From NCBI GenBank assembly GCA_018894105.1, contig CM032133.1, forward strand, positions 18,490,501 to 18,554,500: DNA of 64,000 bases, written 5' to 3'. Numbering within the stretch: the stretch's first letter is position 1; every line of letters begins with the position of its first letter. This stretch comes from Jacaranda mimosifolia. Its lineage: Eukaryota; Streptophyta; Magnoliopsida; Lamiales; Bignoniaceae. A model generated the notes under the pieces. The model saw only the letters and a program-made list of their open reading frames with translations. It did no database searches and was not told the origin of the DNA. This document shows, piece after piece, positions 13,001 to 25,557 of this stretch. The position numbers and the translations under genes were made by a program.

Positions 13001-14444
13001 CTTCGTCTGTAAGGGTCGAATCTTCAACAGAAACACCACTTTTAGTTCTTGTAAGCATGGCTGCAACAGCTCTCTTGGCTTTCCTCTACAGATGTACAGA
13101 AGTTTTTAGGGAAAATGGAGCTCATAAGTGATAAATGGAAATGATAAAACCTAGTGAATCTTACAAACACACACTCTGTCCATATAAACTCACCAACACA
13201 AACACTGACATTATCAGTAGGAGTCAATAGGAGGATTTTTAATTAAAACTCAACTAAAAGAAGCCAGGAAAAGGTCAAAAAAAGTGGTTACATTATTATA
13301 ACTTGCACCAGACTTTCTTTTGGAACCACGGCCTCTCTTTCCTCCCTTAACAGTGCTTCCGTCATCCTCTAACCCATTCTAAAATATTGCAAAACCAATT
13401 ACATCAGCATAAATATCATAGAAAATCACATTATTACTCATCATGAGAGAGAAACCTTTGTGATATCATCCATTTTTTCCAGCAGAAACTCAGAGTAGAG
13501 TTGGGTCTGGGTTAAGAGCTCATCCAGTTTAGTAAACTGAATGTCATTCAACTGAGGTTCTTCTTTAAGCTCCTCAATTTCTTCTTCTTTCAGACGCTCT
13601 TCCTGCAGCTTTTCTTCCTCCTCTTCCATTGTTTTTGAAATAAGAGAATAATCTCTATTTTCTGCATCTACTTCTACCTCCAGTTTAACACCAAGGTTTT
13701 CCTTGCAGTCCTTCAGCTCAAAATAACATCAAGAGTCAGAGATGCACAGACAATTAATCAGCTGAGTATAGGTTTGATGCATCTCAAGATTTCACAAACT
13801 CATTTGAATGAGATCTCAATGCATGACAAATTCAAGGAAGAAACTACTCCTACGCATTACAACAAACCAGTACAAATGAACAAGGTAAACAAATTAGTCA
13901 AAAATAAGAGCTCACAGACAGCAAAAATCAAAATACTGTTAAGTAATAGAAACTTTCTAGCAATAATTAAAAACTTATTCAATACTAGAAATATTAAAAC
14001 TCGCTATGGCCAAAAGAGAAGAAACTGAAAAACATCTGCATATGCTAGTGCTACACGTCATCCACAAAATATCCAACAATTTCTATTATTTTCCCCTGCA
14101 CCAAAAGGGAAAATGTAGTTGTCCGAGAATGAGCTCTCAGAACCACACACACCCCCCCCCCATCCAAAATACACCAACACCAAACAGATAACAGAAACTC
14201 ATTTCACAGAAAACAAAGTTTTTTTTCCCGCCAGAGAGTAAATTGTGAAGCCAACACAAAAATCCACCGCCAAAAATAATCAACCCGACAGATAGAATTC
14301 AAAAATAAATACAGCATGAAAAATATATTTTACCAATAAAATGAAAAATGCCAAGAGAAGAGTGAATGACTATACCTCGTCTTCAAGAACAGAGGTCGGA
14401 GAATCAGCCAAAGGCTCGCTCTTCACCTCGTTCTCGGCCATCAT
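7006..14444 (-). CDS. DDM1: DDM1-type SNF2 chromatin remodeler, 15 exons, one frameshift in exon 7
   Basis: DDM1 is a nuclear SNF2-family ATPase that remodels nucleosomes and is required for DNA methylation and silencing of transposons. Inferred coding exons: 14444-14376, 13716-13456, 13377-13291, 13085-12739, 12640-12451, 12335-12160, 11381-11311, 11226-11037, 10643-10548, 10462-10368, 10269-10150, 8285-8166, 8002-7904, 7781-7671, 7245-7006. All junctions are GT-AG and phases match except exon 7, whose 71 nt is one too many. Without that base the product is 756 aa, close to Arabidopsis DDM1 (764). Visible motifs: [11 protein letters not shown] (exon 2), Walker A D-Q-M-G-L-G-K-T (about residues 211-218), D-E-G-H (317-320, split by an intron), [18 protein letters not shown] and D-R-C-H-R-I-G-Q. 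The start is ATGATG; the first ATG is at 14444. Acceptor of exon 2 is ambiguous by 6 or 15 nt in frame. Confidence 0.93.
8057..8150. repeat. compound microsatellite in DDM1 intron 12
   Basis: A TA run (about 8060-8086), a short TGTG-CGCGCG stretch and an AG run (about 8124-8146) lie between exons 12 and 13. Both splice sites of the intron remain intact. Confidence 0.9.
8889..9848. mobile_element. Harbinger-like non-autonomous element (960 bp) in DDM1 intron 11
   Basis: The left end starts GGGCCTGTTTACTTT and the right end, read inward on the other strand, starts GGGCCCGTTTATTTAGT, giving imperfect terminal inverted repeats. The direct repeat TTA at 8886-8888 and 9849-9851 fits the 3-bp TWA target of PIF/Harbinger. 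The inside has only short open frames in both directions with no transposase motif, so it is non-autonomous. A related but truncated copy in the opposite orientation is at about 34596-35100. Confidence 0.8.
11850..12012. repeat. 81-bp tandem duplication in DDM1 intron 6
   Basis: Two units beginning CAAGTATGCCTTGATGATAG at 11850 and 11931 continue in near identity through AGCTGAAAGTATCTAACTAC and AACCCTAA, with a few substitutions and a small indel. It lies between exons 6 and 7 and does not touch the splice sites. Confidence 0.85.
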
Positions 14445-14700
14445 ATCTCTTCCAACCCTAGGCCATAAAAACTATTCAATCAAAATCCACAAAATAAATT
14501 AAGGAACATAAAAACCCTTCACCGCAACCTTTCATCTCCATGTTGCCCGAGAGAGAGGGAGAGAAAAAGAGCAATCTCAAAAAAACCAAAAAAAAAGAAA
14601 AGAAAAGAAAAGAAAAGAAAATCACAAGCCCTACAGGATCAATTAAAAGTGCTTACTTAATATTCGAAAAATGTCCGAATTTTTTTTCCAACAGAGCAGA
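14445..14700 (-). promoter_or_regulatory. probable 5' UTR and promoter region of the DDM1-like gene
   Basis: Upstream of the ATG the minus strand is rich in CT/AG runs (GAGAGAGAGGGAGAG at about 14549-14563 on the plus strand and an AAAAG repeat at 14596-14619), a common feature of plant core promoters and 5' UTRs. No TATA box at a convincing distance was identified and the transcription start is not known. Confidence 0.35.
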
Positions 14701-14964
14701 TAAATGAGCTTTCTCCCCCCGACCCCCTTCTCTCTATTGGACCAAGAGACCAGAAAGAATGGAAGAGAGTGTAGTAAATGGAGAGTGATATTTGGAAAAA
14801 GCTGGGTATGCTATTTTGCAGTACAGAAAAAAGAGTATTTTAATTTGATGGCCATTCTGTCGGGGAGGCGATGGGCGGGAAATCAGAGATTTTATATTTG
14901 CCCTGAAAAGTTTGGGATTATTACACGAAAGCCAGTGACTTATAGAATTTTTTGCATTTAAATA

Positions 14965-17300
14965 ACATGAATATTAAGTTCGGGCTTTGAATACTTACAT
15001 ACAAAATATAAAAGATAAATATACTAAGAAAAATACAAAAAACAAAGCGGTCACGTTTGTTTCCTCATAATAACATTGTTTTGGAGAAATATAATCAAAT
15101 ATATTTTTATTTTTCTTTTAAAATGTACATTCTTCAATATATACATATATATATATATATATATATTATATTTTATTATTATTCTAACATTAAAATAATT
15201 ATTTAATTCTATTTTCACCCCAAAAACCCAACAAAAAAAATATTGATTTGACTGTTATAACAAAAAAGTCTCCTCCAAAATATAAACAAACATACCAAAA
15301 AAATAACTTTCATATTATTCAATAATTCATTCTCCCAAAACATATAATAAAATCAAACAAAAAACATAATCAGACATAACCAAAATATTTTTTGAAAATT
15401 AGATAAATTAGACAATATTTGCATATATTTTGAAGAAAGAAGTTGTTCTCCCCAAATATTCTCGATACTTTTTGAAGGGAAAATAAAAAATAGTGAACTC
15501 CCTAAAACACACCCCAAAAAGCCAACTCTTTACCAAAAATCTCTCAACTTTTGATAGTCTTTTCCCTCGTGATATAGACACACATGTTTATTAAATACGT
15601 TTTTATATTTTATTATACATATTTTCATATTATATATACATATAATAAATAATATTTAATTTAAATTTTTTCTCACTTATCAAATAAGAAGGTAATTGAT
15701 TTGACAGTAACAATAAAAATATTCCCACAAAATAGAACCAATTATACAAATAATTTTTAGAATATTTTTATATTTTTTCCAAAAACACAATATATATCAT
15801 ATTTCCTAATTTCACTATCATGTCCTCAATCCCACTTTCAAAATATATTTTTCCAAAATATATAAACAAAAACACCATAAAACATAAGCACTCATTCCCT
15901 TACCATTTCTTTCACTAAAACTAAATATCTAAACATAATGAAAATTTCTAAAAAAAATCTAAAGGTAATTTTTATATTGCCTTGGCAACCTTCATCTTAT
16001 ACTATTGTTATAAATAGTGGTTGAGCATTTATAATATAGTATTATTAATAGGAAGGTATTTGTAAAAAAATAAAATTTTATTTTTCTAAAAAATGAAGTC
16101 TTATATTAAAATATTAGAATATTTATATACATATGTAAGAACAATGAAATTGAACGACATTGTATGAAACATCGGGATAGTTTAGTATTGTTTTTTCCAA
16201 AATATTTTTCAGTTGATGAAACAATACCAAATACATTTTGTATCTTTTAATATCGTGCTCCAAAATACAATATGCTATCCTGAAAATACTATCATCTTGC
16301 TAATCACAATTTCATTCCTCCAAAAAATTAATCATTACATATATAGATACATCTCTCAAACTCATTATAATCATACATACAAAAAGTTTAAAATATAAAT
16401 TTACTTATAGTAATCACAAAAGAACTTTTACACATCTACTGTAGAAAAATGTCTTCTCAAAAAATAAATCAAATATATATTTTTCTTCAAACAATCTTTA
16501 ACAACCTTTGAAAACAAAGTCATACATCATTATATCACCCAATCCCACTCTTAAAAAAACTATTTTTCTCCACAATACCTAAAACAATATCAAATAAATT
16601 GTCTCACACCGAGGGTGAAGAAAAAAAAAAAAAAAAAGCCAAAAACACACAAGCAGAACAAGAAGAAAAAGGGGTAAATGGTGGGTAGTATTCAAATATA
16701 TGTTTTATTAACGGACGTTACTAAGATTGTTTTGTGACGGGCACTATTGTTGTTGTTGTTGTTGCCAATCTATCTTTGATTATTTAATTTAAAGACCTTA
16801 GAGGAGTTAAAAGCAACAAATCGGATCAATTAAAAATAAATAAAATTATGATATTATTGAAGAGTGGGATTCGAAAAAATCATGACAAGTCCAGCTAATA
16901 ATTCCTCTTGCACTTACGATACGCTGTATTCATTTACACAGAGGTGTCTCCACTACATTTATTATTGTAAGTCGGTTTATGTTTTTCTTGTTCATCTCTT
17001 TGAAAGTTTCCTCATTAATTTGATTTATGGCATTTGTCTATTATGAATGCTTAAGAAAGTTAGCTTTTCGAGATTAAATGAGCCCATTCACTTTTGTGTC
17101 TATTAATTTCTTTCTTCTTTCTTCTTTCTCTTTTCTTTTTTTAATATTCAATTTGTGGCTTCTCAATTTCTTCTTCTTGCTTCTCTTTCGGGGCCCATTT
17201 GATTATGTTTTTATTTCATTTTTAATATTTTTAAAAATTAAAAAATTAGTTAGAGAAAATAAATTAAAAATAAATTTATATTTAGATAGATTGTTGGAAA
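14965..17300. other. very AT-rich gene-free spacer with degenerate TIR-element debris
   Basis: No open frame resembles a protein. Several segments repeat the phrases AAAATATTTTTC and CCAAAA-CATA in both orientations (for example 15060-15110, 15290-15410, 16185-16215), which look like ends of the same AT-rich inverted-repeat elements annotated at 17308-18717 and 20997-22615, but the boundaries are too degraded to call. Simple repeats include TA runs near 15142-15167 and a TTG run near 16748-16763. Confidence 0.5.
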
Positions 17301-17307
17301 AGTAATA

Positions 17308-18717
17308 GACTTGTTTGGTTGTATTTTCAAAACATTTTTCAACTCTCACAACAATACCACACAAGCAACTTCATTCCCCGAAATACACTTCCAAAATATA
17401 TTTTTTCTACCCCAAATCCACAAATTCCCCCCAAAAGCCAAAAAAAAAGCATATTTACTCCTTTATTTTTTCACGCTACCTGTCACATCAATTCATTCGT
17501 TTATTACTCTATCAATTCACTTCACTCATTCACACATATATAAATCTATCTATCTATATATATTTATATATGAAAATGTTAAAGTTGTACTAATTATTTT
17601 TTTTATTTTTTTATATTAAGTTATAAATTTAACCAAAAAATTAAATATAGTGCGATAATTTTTTAAATAATCTAAAATACTCAATAAAATATTAATAAAA
17701 AATTAACATAATCATCCAAAAAAAATTAAAAATTAACTGTAATTTACAAATATGATTTAATTCATTTTTACATTTTCAAATAAAATATATTATTTACCAA
17801 TAATTAGTTTATAATTCAATGTATTATTTACTAATTACAAAGTAAATATGTTAACTGTATTACAATTAATTTAATTAATGGTTACTGTGTAATTTTATTT
17901 TATTTATTTTTATACTAATTACATATTTATATTTAATTTTTTATTTAATAGTATTTATATTAATTATTATTGATTTATATTAAAATATTTATTTAAATAG
18001 TAAATATATTAATGAATAGATTTTTAAAATATAATTAATATTATCACTAACCCTTATACTTACTAGTAAATATATTATTAATTAAAGTCTAATTAAAATA
18101 TTATTTTAAATTAGTAAATATATTAATGATTATACCCTAATTAAAACATTACTTAATTAATTACTATTAATAGTATTAATTATAGAAATTTGAAAAAATT
18201 ATTTAATTAATAGTCAATAATAATACGTTTAACAATTTTTTTGCTTAATTATCATTAAATGTGGTTTTATAATTAAATATTATTTTAGTTTCTTTTGCTT
18301 TTATTTATTATATTCAATTTTATGTCATATAATTTTCTTAATTAATTACAGAATATTTTAAAATAAATTTAAAATTAAATTAATTACACATTATTTCCCC
18401 ACAAATATATATACATACAGAATATTTTAAAATAAATTTAAAATTAAATTAATTACACATTATTTCCCCACAAATATGTATACATACATAATCATCCATA
18501 TATATATTAAATTTAAAAATACAATTTCGCTCTAGAAATCCAACAAAAAAGTAACTGATTTGACATATATAGTAAAATTTATCTCCTACAAAAGAATTTC
18601 AAACAAACCATTCTCCATGTTTTCCCATAACAAAACCAAACAATTGGCATGTTTCCTAAAAACATACTCCCCCAAAATATTTTCCAGAAAATGGCCAAAA
18701 CATAACCAAACAAAGCC
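17308..18717. mobile_element. AT-rich terminal-inverted-repeat element (about 1.4 kb)
   Basis: The left end reads CTTGTTTGGTTGTATTTTC and the right end read inward reads CTTTGTTTGGTTATGTTTTG, an imperfect inverted repeat, followed on both sides by the AAATATTTTCC motif. The interior is AT-rich without coding sequence. Ends and style match the elements at 20997-22615 and 32109-33995, so it is probably an older member of that family. Target duplication not clear. Confidence 0.55.
18348..18485. repeat. 69-bp perfect-looking tandem duplication
   Basis: The phrase beginning ACAGAATATTTTAAAATAAA occurs at about 18348 and again 69 bp later, and the two units stay nearly identical through TTATTTCCCCACAAATAT. 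It lies inside the AT-rich element. Confidence 0.9.
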
Positions 18718-20960
18718 AATGATTTTATGGGGTTTAATAGGTTATAGGTGGAGAGAGATAATAATAGTGAAAATATAGAGAAGATATATAGGTTATTTGG
18801 AGAAGATATTAAAAATTGAGAAATGCATTTTGAAAATAAAAATAAAAATATATCGGATGAAAATATGTGTAAAATTAATGTATTTTAATTTTTAAATAGT
18901 AGAAATTGTGAAAGGGGTTTGAAAATAAAACCAAACAGGGCCTTATATTTCAAATTTCCAAAAATGTGTATTGAAGATTAAGTGTATATTCTTTTGATTT
19001 GTTCAATTTTTCAGTAGATTAATTTACAATTTTCAAGTTGACCTCTTAAAATTTATAAAATTATCATGAAGCGTATAATAGACCATAAGCAAGGTGATTT
19101 TACTATTTTGATAGATTTATAGCTCTCTTTTATAAAATTTGTCTTTTCTTCTTCTACGTTTTTACCTCCTATTAAGAGTTTACTTATCTCAATTAACTTT
19201 CCTCCTATTTGGTTCAATTCGATTTTAACCGATTTTGATTGGTAATCAAAACGGTTTGGTTCGATTTGATTGTTAACCGATTTTGATCAGTTTGATTAAA
19301 ATTGAACCAAAATCGATTCAAATCCCCTCTCACTTTCTCCCTGTAATGCCTAAGAATTTCGTATCATATTTAATTGATTACTTTATTGTATGAAATTTAT
19401 TTTATTTAGTATAGTTGTTAAGACATTGAAAAGCATAAAAAACCATTCTTTTAAAAATATATATATATAAAAGAATTTATTTTATTTAGTAATGTCATAG
19501 AATTCACCTTGTATTTAATTGATAAAGTTACCTATTTATTTTACTTTATTTAGTATAACAGTTAAAGTCATAGTAAGGCATAAAATAAATTTCTTTAAAA
19601 ATTAAAATAAATAAATAAATAAAATTATCTTAGAGTGAAATAATGATAATTATTCTTTTATGCTTTGTTATATATCCCATATTTTGGGGAGTAAAAATTA
19701 TAATTCTACTTGAATTAATGTTATATTGTACAAGGAGTGAAATTATTAAACTTTAGAAATTAATAATAAAAAATGATAGAGTTAAAGTAGAATTAATATC
19801 CTAGTCTTAAAAGGAAAATAATTATACTCCTCCTTGGATGAAACTACTTGTCCCATATAAATATGTAATTTTTATAAACAAAACCCTAACCATATCATTC
19901 AAAAAATTAGAAAGAAAAAAAGAGAAAGAAAGGAAGAGAGAAAGAGTGTCGGTAGCTGTAAGTTTAAATCCATCTCAATTTGTCTTTCAATTTCCAGTTC
20001 CTTGCTCGTGTGTATATTGTAATTGAACCTGATGTCAATATTTTAGTGTCTTGACTCAAGTTTGGGCTGATTATTACTCAAGTTTAGTCCATAAATCTGT
20101 TTGTTTATGTGTTGTTGGCATCTCATGACTATGCATAAAATTTTATTATCATTATTTAATTGCCAAAAAAAAGAAAAGAAAAGAAAAGAAAAAAAGATAG
20201 AAAAAGAGAGAGACAGGAGACACTTAGTAAACATCTCCCATAGGCAACTGTGAGTTGTGACCCACAAGGATTGTTTTGATTTGCTTTTTGGTGTTTGCAA
20301 AAAAAAAAAAAAAATGTTTTCCTTTAACTTATATTGTTCCTATGATGCATTAGATCAATTTCATTATTTGTCCTTATTTTATTTCTTTTGATAGGCTTTA
20401 AACATGAATAGGGGCAAGTTTTGATTTACTATACAGGTGTTTCTTGTAAATTCATGAAGACAACTTCTTCTTCTTCTTAAAATGCATTCGAGTAAGTTTT
20501 GGTGTTATATAATTTTTAAAAAAAATCCTTTTTGAAGGAGTTTATTTCTCTAAGATTAGTTGGATTTAAATTTGCACATGCTCATCCACCTGTACGTCAC
20601 AAGAATCCAAAATTCATATCCTAGGATGATGAAGGTGATGCTTAGGACTTCTTTTTAATTAGGTAAGAGCACATCATATGTCTAGTTTGAGGAATCATAT
20701 TATTAATGACATTAAACTTTAATGCGTGGCCATTAGAACCACTGCTCCTTCTGTTCATGCTTTTTCTATCGTTAATAAGTGTTGATATTGTTAGTTATAG
20801 AAGCCTTATTATTGGAATGTTCTTAGTTTATAAATATTAATAGTCACCTTTTAACACATATAATAATGAAACAAGCTTAATTATATATGTCTTGGATCAG
20901 GTTTACATGGATAGGGAGTTTAGATTTAATTATTTTGGAACTAATTCTAGTTAGGATATA
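18718..20960. other. gene-free AT-rich spacer
   Basis: No supported gene. 18935-18945 contains ACCAAACAGGGCC, an isolated MITE-type end. 19204-19320 is a low-complexity stretch built from GGTTCGATTTT/AACCGATTTTGAT motifs in both orientations, a kind of degenerate repeat common in plant spacers. A polypurine stretch with AGAAA repeats is at 19912-19945. Confidence 0.5.
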
Positions 20961-20965
20961 AAACA

Positions 20966-20993
20966 CGAGAGAGAGAGAGAGAGAGAGAGAGAG
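20966..20993. repeat. (GA)n microsatellite
   Basis: Uninterrupted GA dinucleotides immediately before the left end of the TIR element at 20997. Confidence 0.95.
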
Positions 20994-20996
20994 TTA

Positions 20997-22294
20997 GGTT
21001 TTGTTCTTTCGTATTTTTTCAAAATATTTTCCAACTCCCAAAATAATTTCAAAAAGTGAACACATTCTTTAATCATTCTCCCAAAACACAAAATTTCTGT
21101 ACCCAAAAAACCCCTCTCAAAACAAGTTGAAAATACCTTACACCCTAAAAACCATACATGCCCCTCATTTTCTCACTCTCCCTACACGTTACTTATTTAT
21201 TTATTACTCTCTTACTTCACTCATTCACACACACACACACATATGAAAGTATTAAAATTTTACTGGTTATAAAATTCTAAAATTCATGTTTACAAATTTA
21301 ATTAAACTAATTGTTAAAAAATTAATTAAGTTTACTTAAATATTATTTATATTATTACTAAATAACATATTCAATTAATTAGTTAAATTACTTATCAATT
21401 AAATAATATGTTAGTTATATTTAATATTTAATTTATTGATTAAATATTACATTAATTCATTTAATAACTAACTTAAGATGCTTTAATTTGATGTAAAAAA
21501 TAAATAAATTTTCTTCAAAATTAACCTTCATTAAATATTAATCTTCACATTTATTTGAAATTATAATAAAAATTTAATTATGGTGTGATATTTATTTAAT
21601 AATCTATTATATTTAATAAATTAATATTAATATAATTCGAGTAATTATCGACAAAATTAATTAAATTTCAATAAAAACTATTTGACTGTTACTAAATAAT
21701 GTATTAATCAAATAATGAGTTCAAGTAATTAAATAATGTAGTAAATTAATTAAATTAATTTATTTAATTATTTAATTAACTTGTTATTTATATATTAATT
21801 GTGTTTCTTGTTTCACGTATAATTAAATATTATATTTATTTTTTTAATAAATAATTTAAGATGATTTAATTTCATATAATATAAAATTATTTATTTATTT
21901 AATTTGATGAATTGTTATTAAGTATTATATATATAAATTATTAAATAAATTATTTTATTTAAATCAATAACTAAGTTTTATTTGTACATAAATCATAAAT
22001 AATAAATAGTTAAATAATTATATTTTATTTAATAAATAGTAATTACTTTATAATTAATGCACAATAATTTTTTTTTTTACATAAGTCGATATTAACAATT
22101 ATGATGTAAGTTGATTTTTTATAATTAAGATATAATTATAATTTTGTAAATAATTAATATTTATTACTAAATATTTTCTTCCAAATACTACATCATTTGC
22201 TAATGTTAAATTTATAAAAATATAAATTTTAAAATAAATCACCAATTAAATTAATTACACATCATCTTATTACAACCATATATCAATCATTACT

Positions 22295-22335
<41 letters not shown>

Positions 22336-22615
22336 CATCCAATTATAAATATATATATATATATATATTACATAAAAAAAATCACTTTTATCATGCAAAC
22401 CCAACAAAAAATCAATTGATTTTGCATTTATAGTACATTTTGTCTCTCTTCAAAATAAAAAGAAATAAACAACTCATTCTCAATTCATTTTTCCTGTTCC
22501 CTCACCCCCCCCCCCCACCCAAAAAAATGCTTGACATGTTCTTCGTTCTTTCTCTCAAAAACCCATTCTCCCAAAATATTTTTCAGAAAACACCCAAAAC
22601 ATAAAAGAACAAAGC
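20997..22615. mobile_element. AT-rich terminal-inverted-repeat element (about 1.6 kb), Harbinger-like
   Basis: Left end TTTTGTTCTTTCGTATTTT and right end (read inward) CTTTGTTCTTTTATGTTTTG form imperfect inverted repeats, each followed by AAAATATTTTCC or its variant. The interior shares blocks with the 32109-33995 element, such as ATGTTTACAAATTTAATTAA near 21289 and CAAATAATGAGTT-like blocks, so both belong to one family. A TTA precedes the left end; the right flank is TTT/TTTTA, so the target duplication is uncertain. No coding sequence. Confidence 0.65.
22300..22334. repeat. (CA)n microsatellite
   Basis: A long uninterrupted CA run inside the TIR element, followed by a TA run at about 22349-22369. 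Confidence 0.95.
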
Positions 22616-24860
22616 TTTTATTTTTATGGTCCTATAAGAGTCGTGGTGTTGTGAACGATATAAGGTAGAGTACAATTGAAGTTCCATGAATTAGATATTC
22701 ATTAACTTGGATAATACTATTATTTTAGTAGGTGATCAAGGATTTGATACAATAGAATCTACTTTAGGAATGATCCATAAGTACTGTGAGTGCCTAATCT
22801 TATATAATATATATAATGTTACCTTTCAAAACCCAAAAGATTATATATAGTAATATATTCTTTGAAACTTCTCTTCAATTTACACTGCACTATATATATT
22901 CTATTGCGCACAAAAAGAAAATTTCTCTTATTTTGTTTCTATAGAAAAGAAAAATATATTCTTTCAACCATCATTATTGCTTAATGAAATTTTGAGACTA
23001 GCGATTAAATACAATAATCAACAATGATGACTAATTTTATTGTTATTGATAATGTATTTTGGATCCAACTTGGTTTGGGTGTGCGAGGGACTTCACCGGG
23101 TGACAGTGGGCTTATCAGTTGAACCCTAAGTCCCCATGATCTAATCCCCTAGCGCACAACATAAGCCATTTGTGGCTGAGGTGGGCCGTAGGATTTTCTG
23201 AGAGCCTGTGCTCGGGCACTATTTTGGTAAGTTTGCACCTTATCCGGAGCAATAAGAGACTATTGCAGTGGGAATCATAAAGTTGACAGGCTACAACAAA
23301 CATAGTTTGATCATCGCATTTAAATGTTAGCCTATAGAAATGTTTACTGAATTCTCTTTTTCATTATTGCTTCACACTTGACTGCTTTCCATTTATATTC
23401 TTCTCAAACATTTTAACTGAATATTGTTTTAATCATGTTATATTTCACGAATTCACATTGCACACACTTGGTATTCACTGAGTCCTTTACTCACACTCTA
23501 TATTTTCTTTAATTCATTCTGGCAGACCTAAACCCTAATTCTAGTGAGGAGATGGATCCTACTTACGATAAGAATCCAGACAAACATCTTATTTTAGGAC
23601 CTTTACAGTAGACTAGTTCTGATTTGTATTAGCTTATTAGTTTCTCTTTTTATGGTCTTTAGTTGAGTTTAGCATATTAGACATTTTAAGTTTTTTTGTT
23701 TTAAGACTTATTTGGATTAATATGAGTGTTCTGATTTTAATTATTTAAGATCATGATTTTTAATAAGTGATATCTTTTTATTTGGAATTAAATTTTACGT
23801 CTCGAAACTAGACTGTATAGTTTGATTTTGGGATGTGACTCTCTCTCTCTCTCATCCTAAAAGTGGTATCACTTTTCGCTAATATGAGGGGAAAAATGTA
23901 CTATTCTATTTCTTGAAGATCATGATAAGACTCATAAAAAATTTAAATTGGATTACTTATTTTTCTAGTACTAAAAAGTGTGATAAAAGTTTGTTTGATA
24001 AAAAAATTTTGGTTTTAGGTAGGAAATTTGAATAGATTTACTTATTCTTTTGGTACCAAAAAGTTTGTTTGATAAATTTTTTTTGTGTTATAACAAATTT
24101 AAACTGAATAAATACTTGGTACCAACATGTTTGATAAAATGAATTTTGATATATTTTGTAATAAGATGATAAAGTCAATTTTATTTTAAAAATAATGATA
24201 GTGTAATTTTATTTTCTCTTCTCTCTCTCCAATTTTAGCATTCCCCCCCCCCCCTCCTCAATTATCTCACCTTATCAAAAAATTCTCTTTTTAGTTATCC
24301 TAAAAACTTAAAAATCCATTAATATTTATATTATTTTAAAAAATATATTTATTTATCTTAGACTTAAAAATTAATAAAAAAATATGATATTTACTAAAAC
24401 TACTAGCACATAATGAAAGATATTTCACAATTATATTATTGATGTAGACACTTGGATAATAGTGCTTAAAAAAGTAAAATAAAAGGACCAAATTGGTTTT
24501 TGGTTCGAGAACCATTTTTAAGGTTCAAAACCAAAAATTAAACTGAGCATATTTTAGCTCAGTTCGGTTCGATATGGTTCTTTTTTTTTTTTTTTTGGTT
24601 TTCGGTTGCTTTGGTCAACTTTTATTTTTTTGCACACCTTGCTAAACAAGTTTCAGAGACTTACTATCTGTACAGTCCTTATGTAAGACATGTGCGTAGT
24701 CTTTGTTTAATTCTGAATGTAAATGTAGGAAAAAAATAACTGTTTTAATCCTATAATTTAATTGTATGTGCACTGTTAGTCTCAAGCTAATGATCTTGAA
24801 CATTTTTAGCCCAAATTTCATATTTTTTTTAGCACATCTATATTATGTATATATATTTAA

Positions 24861-24894
<34 letters not shown>

Positions 24895-25376
24895 GTTATA
24901 ATCCATCTCCACCCCCACCCCCTGCTCGAATCCAAGTGGCCGGCCATGGCCTCCGATCATCACTGATGTTGGACGTGGCCATGCAGTCAGCAGGTAGCCA
25001 TGGCTAGCACGCACCTAAGGATTTTTATACAGGTAAAGACTGCTCTAAGGTTGCTAAGCAATTAGGATCAATTTTACATGCATGCATTTTAATATGTGTA
25101 TTGATTTATTACAATTAAAGTAATTTTATGTGCATAAGGATAGCGTGTTATGACGACTAACATATACAAAAACATAGCAGTATAAAGATTTTTGCTCTGA
25201 TTGCTTACAAGAATTTTCTTTTTTCTTTTTATTTTTAATTTTATGTTTTTTAGAGAAAAAAATGGGGAAATTGTGTTTCTGAAGATGTGAGAATAAAAAA
25301 TAAGCATGTGATTGGTTATAAAAAAAGTGTAATCATGAGAGTTGACGTGATAGGTGAAGTTAGGGGTGCAAACTGT
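22616..25376. other. gene-free spacer with one GC-richer island
   Basis: No supported gene. A GC-richer block at about 23060-23310 stands out from AT-rich surroundings and contains a 62-codon minus-strand open frame with no recognised motif. 24500-24615 is low-complexity GGTTC/GAACC sequence. Microsatellites include TCTC at 23841-23854 and CA/TA at 24860-24895. A poly-C run is at 24244-24255. Confidence 0.5.
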
Positions 25377-25557
25377 TGTTTCCAGGATATTCCAACATGT
25401 ATAAGTGCAACAAAATAAAAGAATATCACAATTCAGATTATAAAAAATTTAATCAGATAATCATAAGATGGCAAACGTGCGTTTTTATCAAATTGAAATT
25501 CAATTATTTAGCATGCGTGATTAGAATAATTAAATTCAAATATAGCATGCGTGATCA
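25377..25557 (-). repeat. truncated 3' LTR of the gag-protease copia element
   Basis: About 180 bp nearly identical to 26715-26895; similarity stops at GATCAG, where the left copy runs into the protease coding sequence. Confidence 0.8.

Noticed and set aside
7006..14444. Calling the DDM1-like locus a pseudogene
   Set aside because: Only one single-base discrepancy among 15 otherwise perfect exons; sequencing error or alternative splicing is at least as likely as true loss.
17078..17619. Several overlapping 70-100 codon plus-strand frames
   Set aside because: Low-complexity Phe/Leu/Ser/Ile translations of T-rich and AT-rich sequence at the end of a TIR element; mutually overlapping and without motifs.
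24766..24966. Open frame containing His-Thr and Ile-Tyr runs
   Set aside because: Generated by a CA/TA microsatellite.
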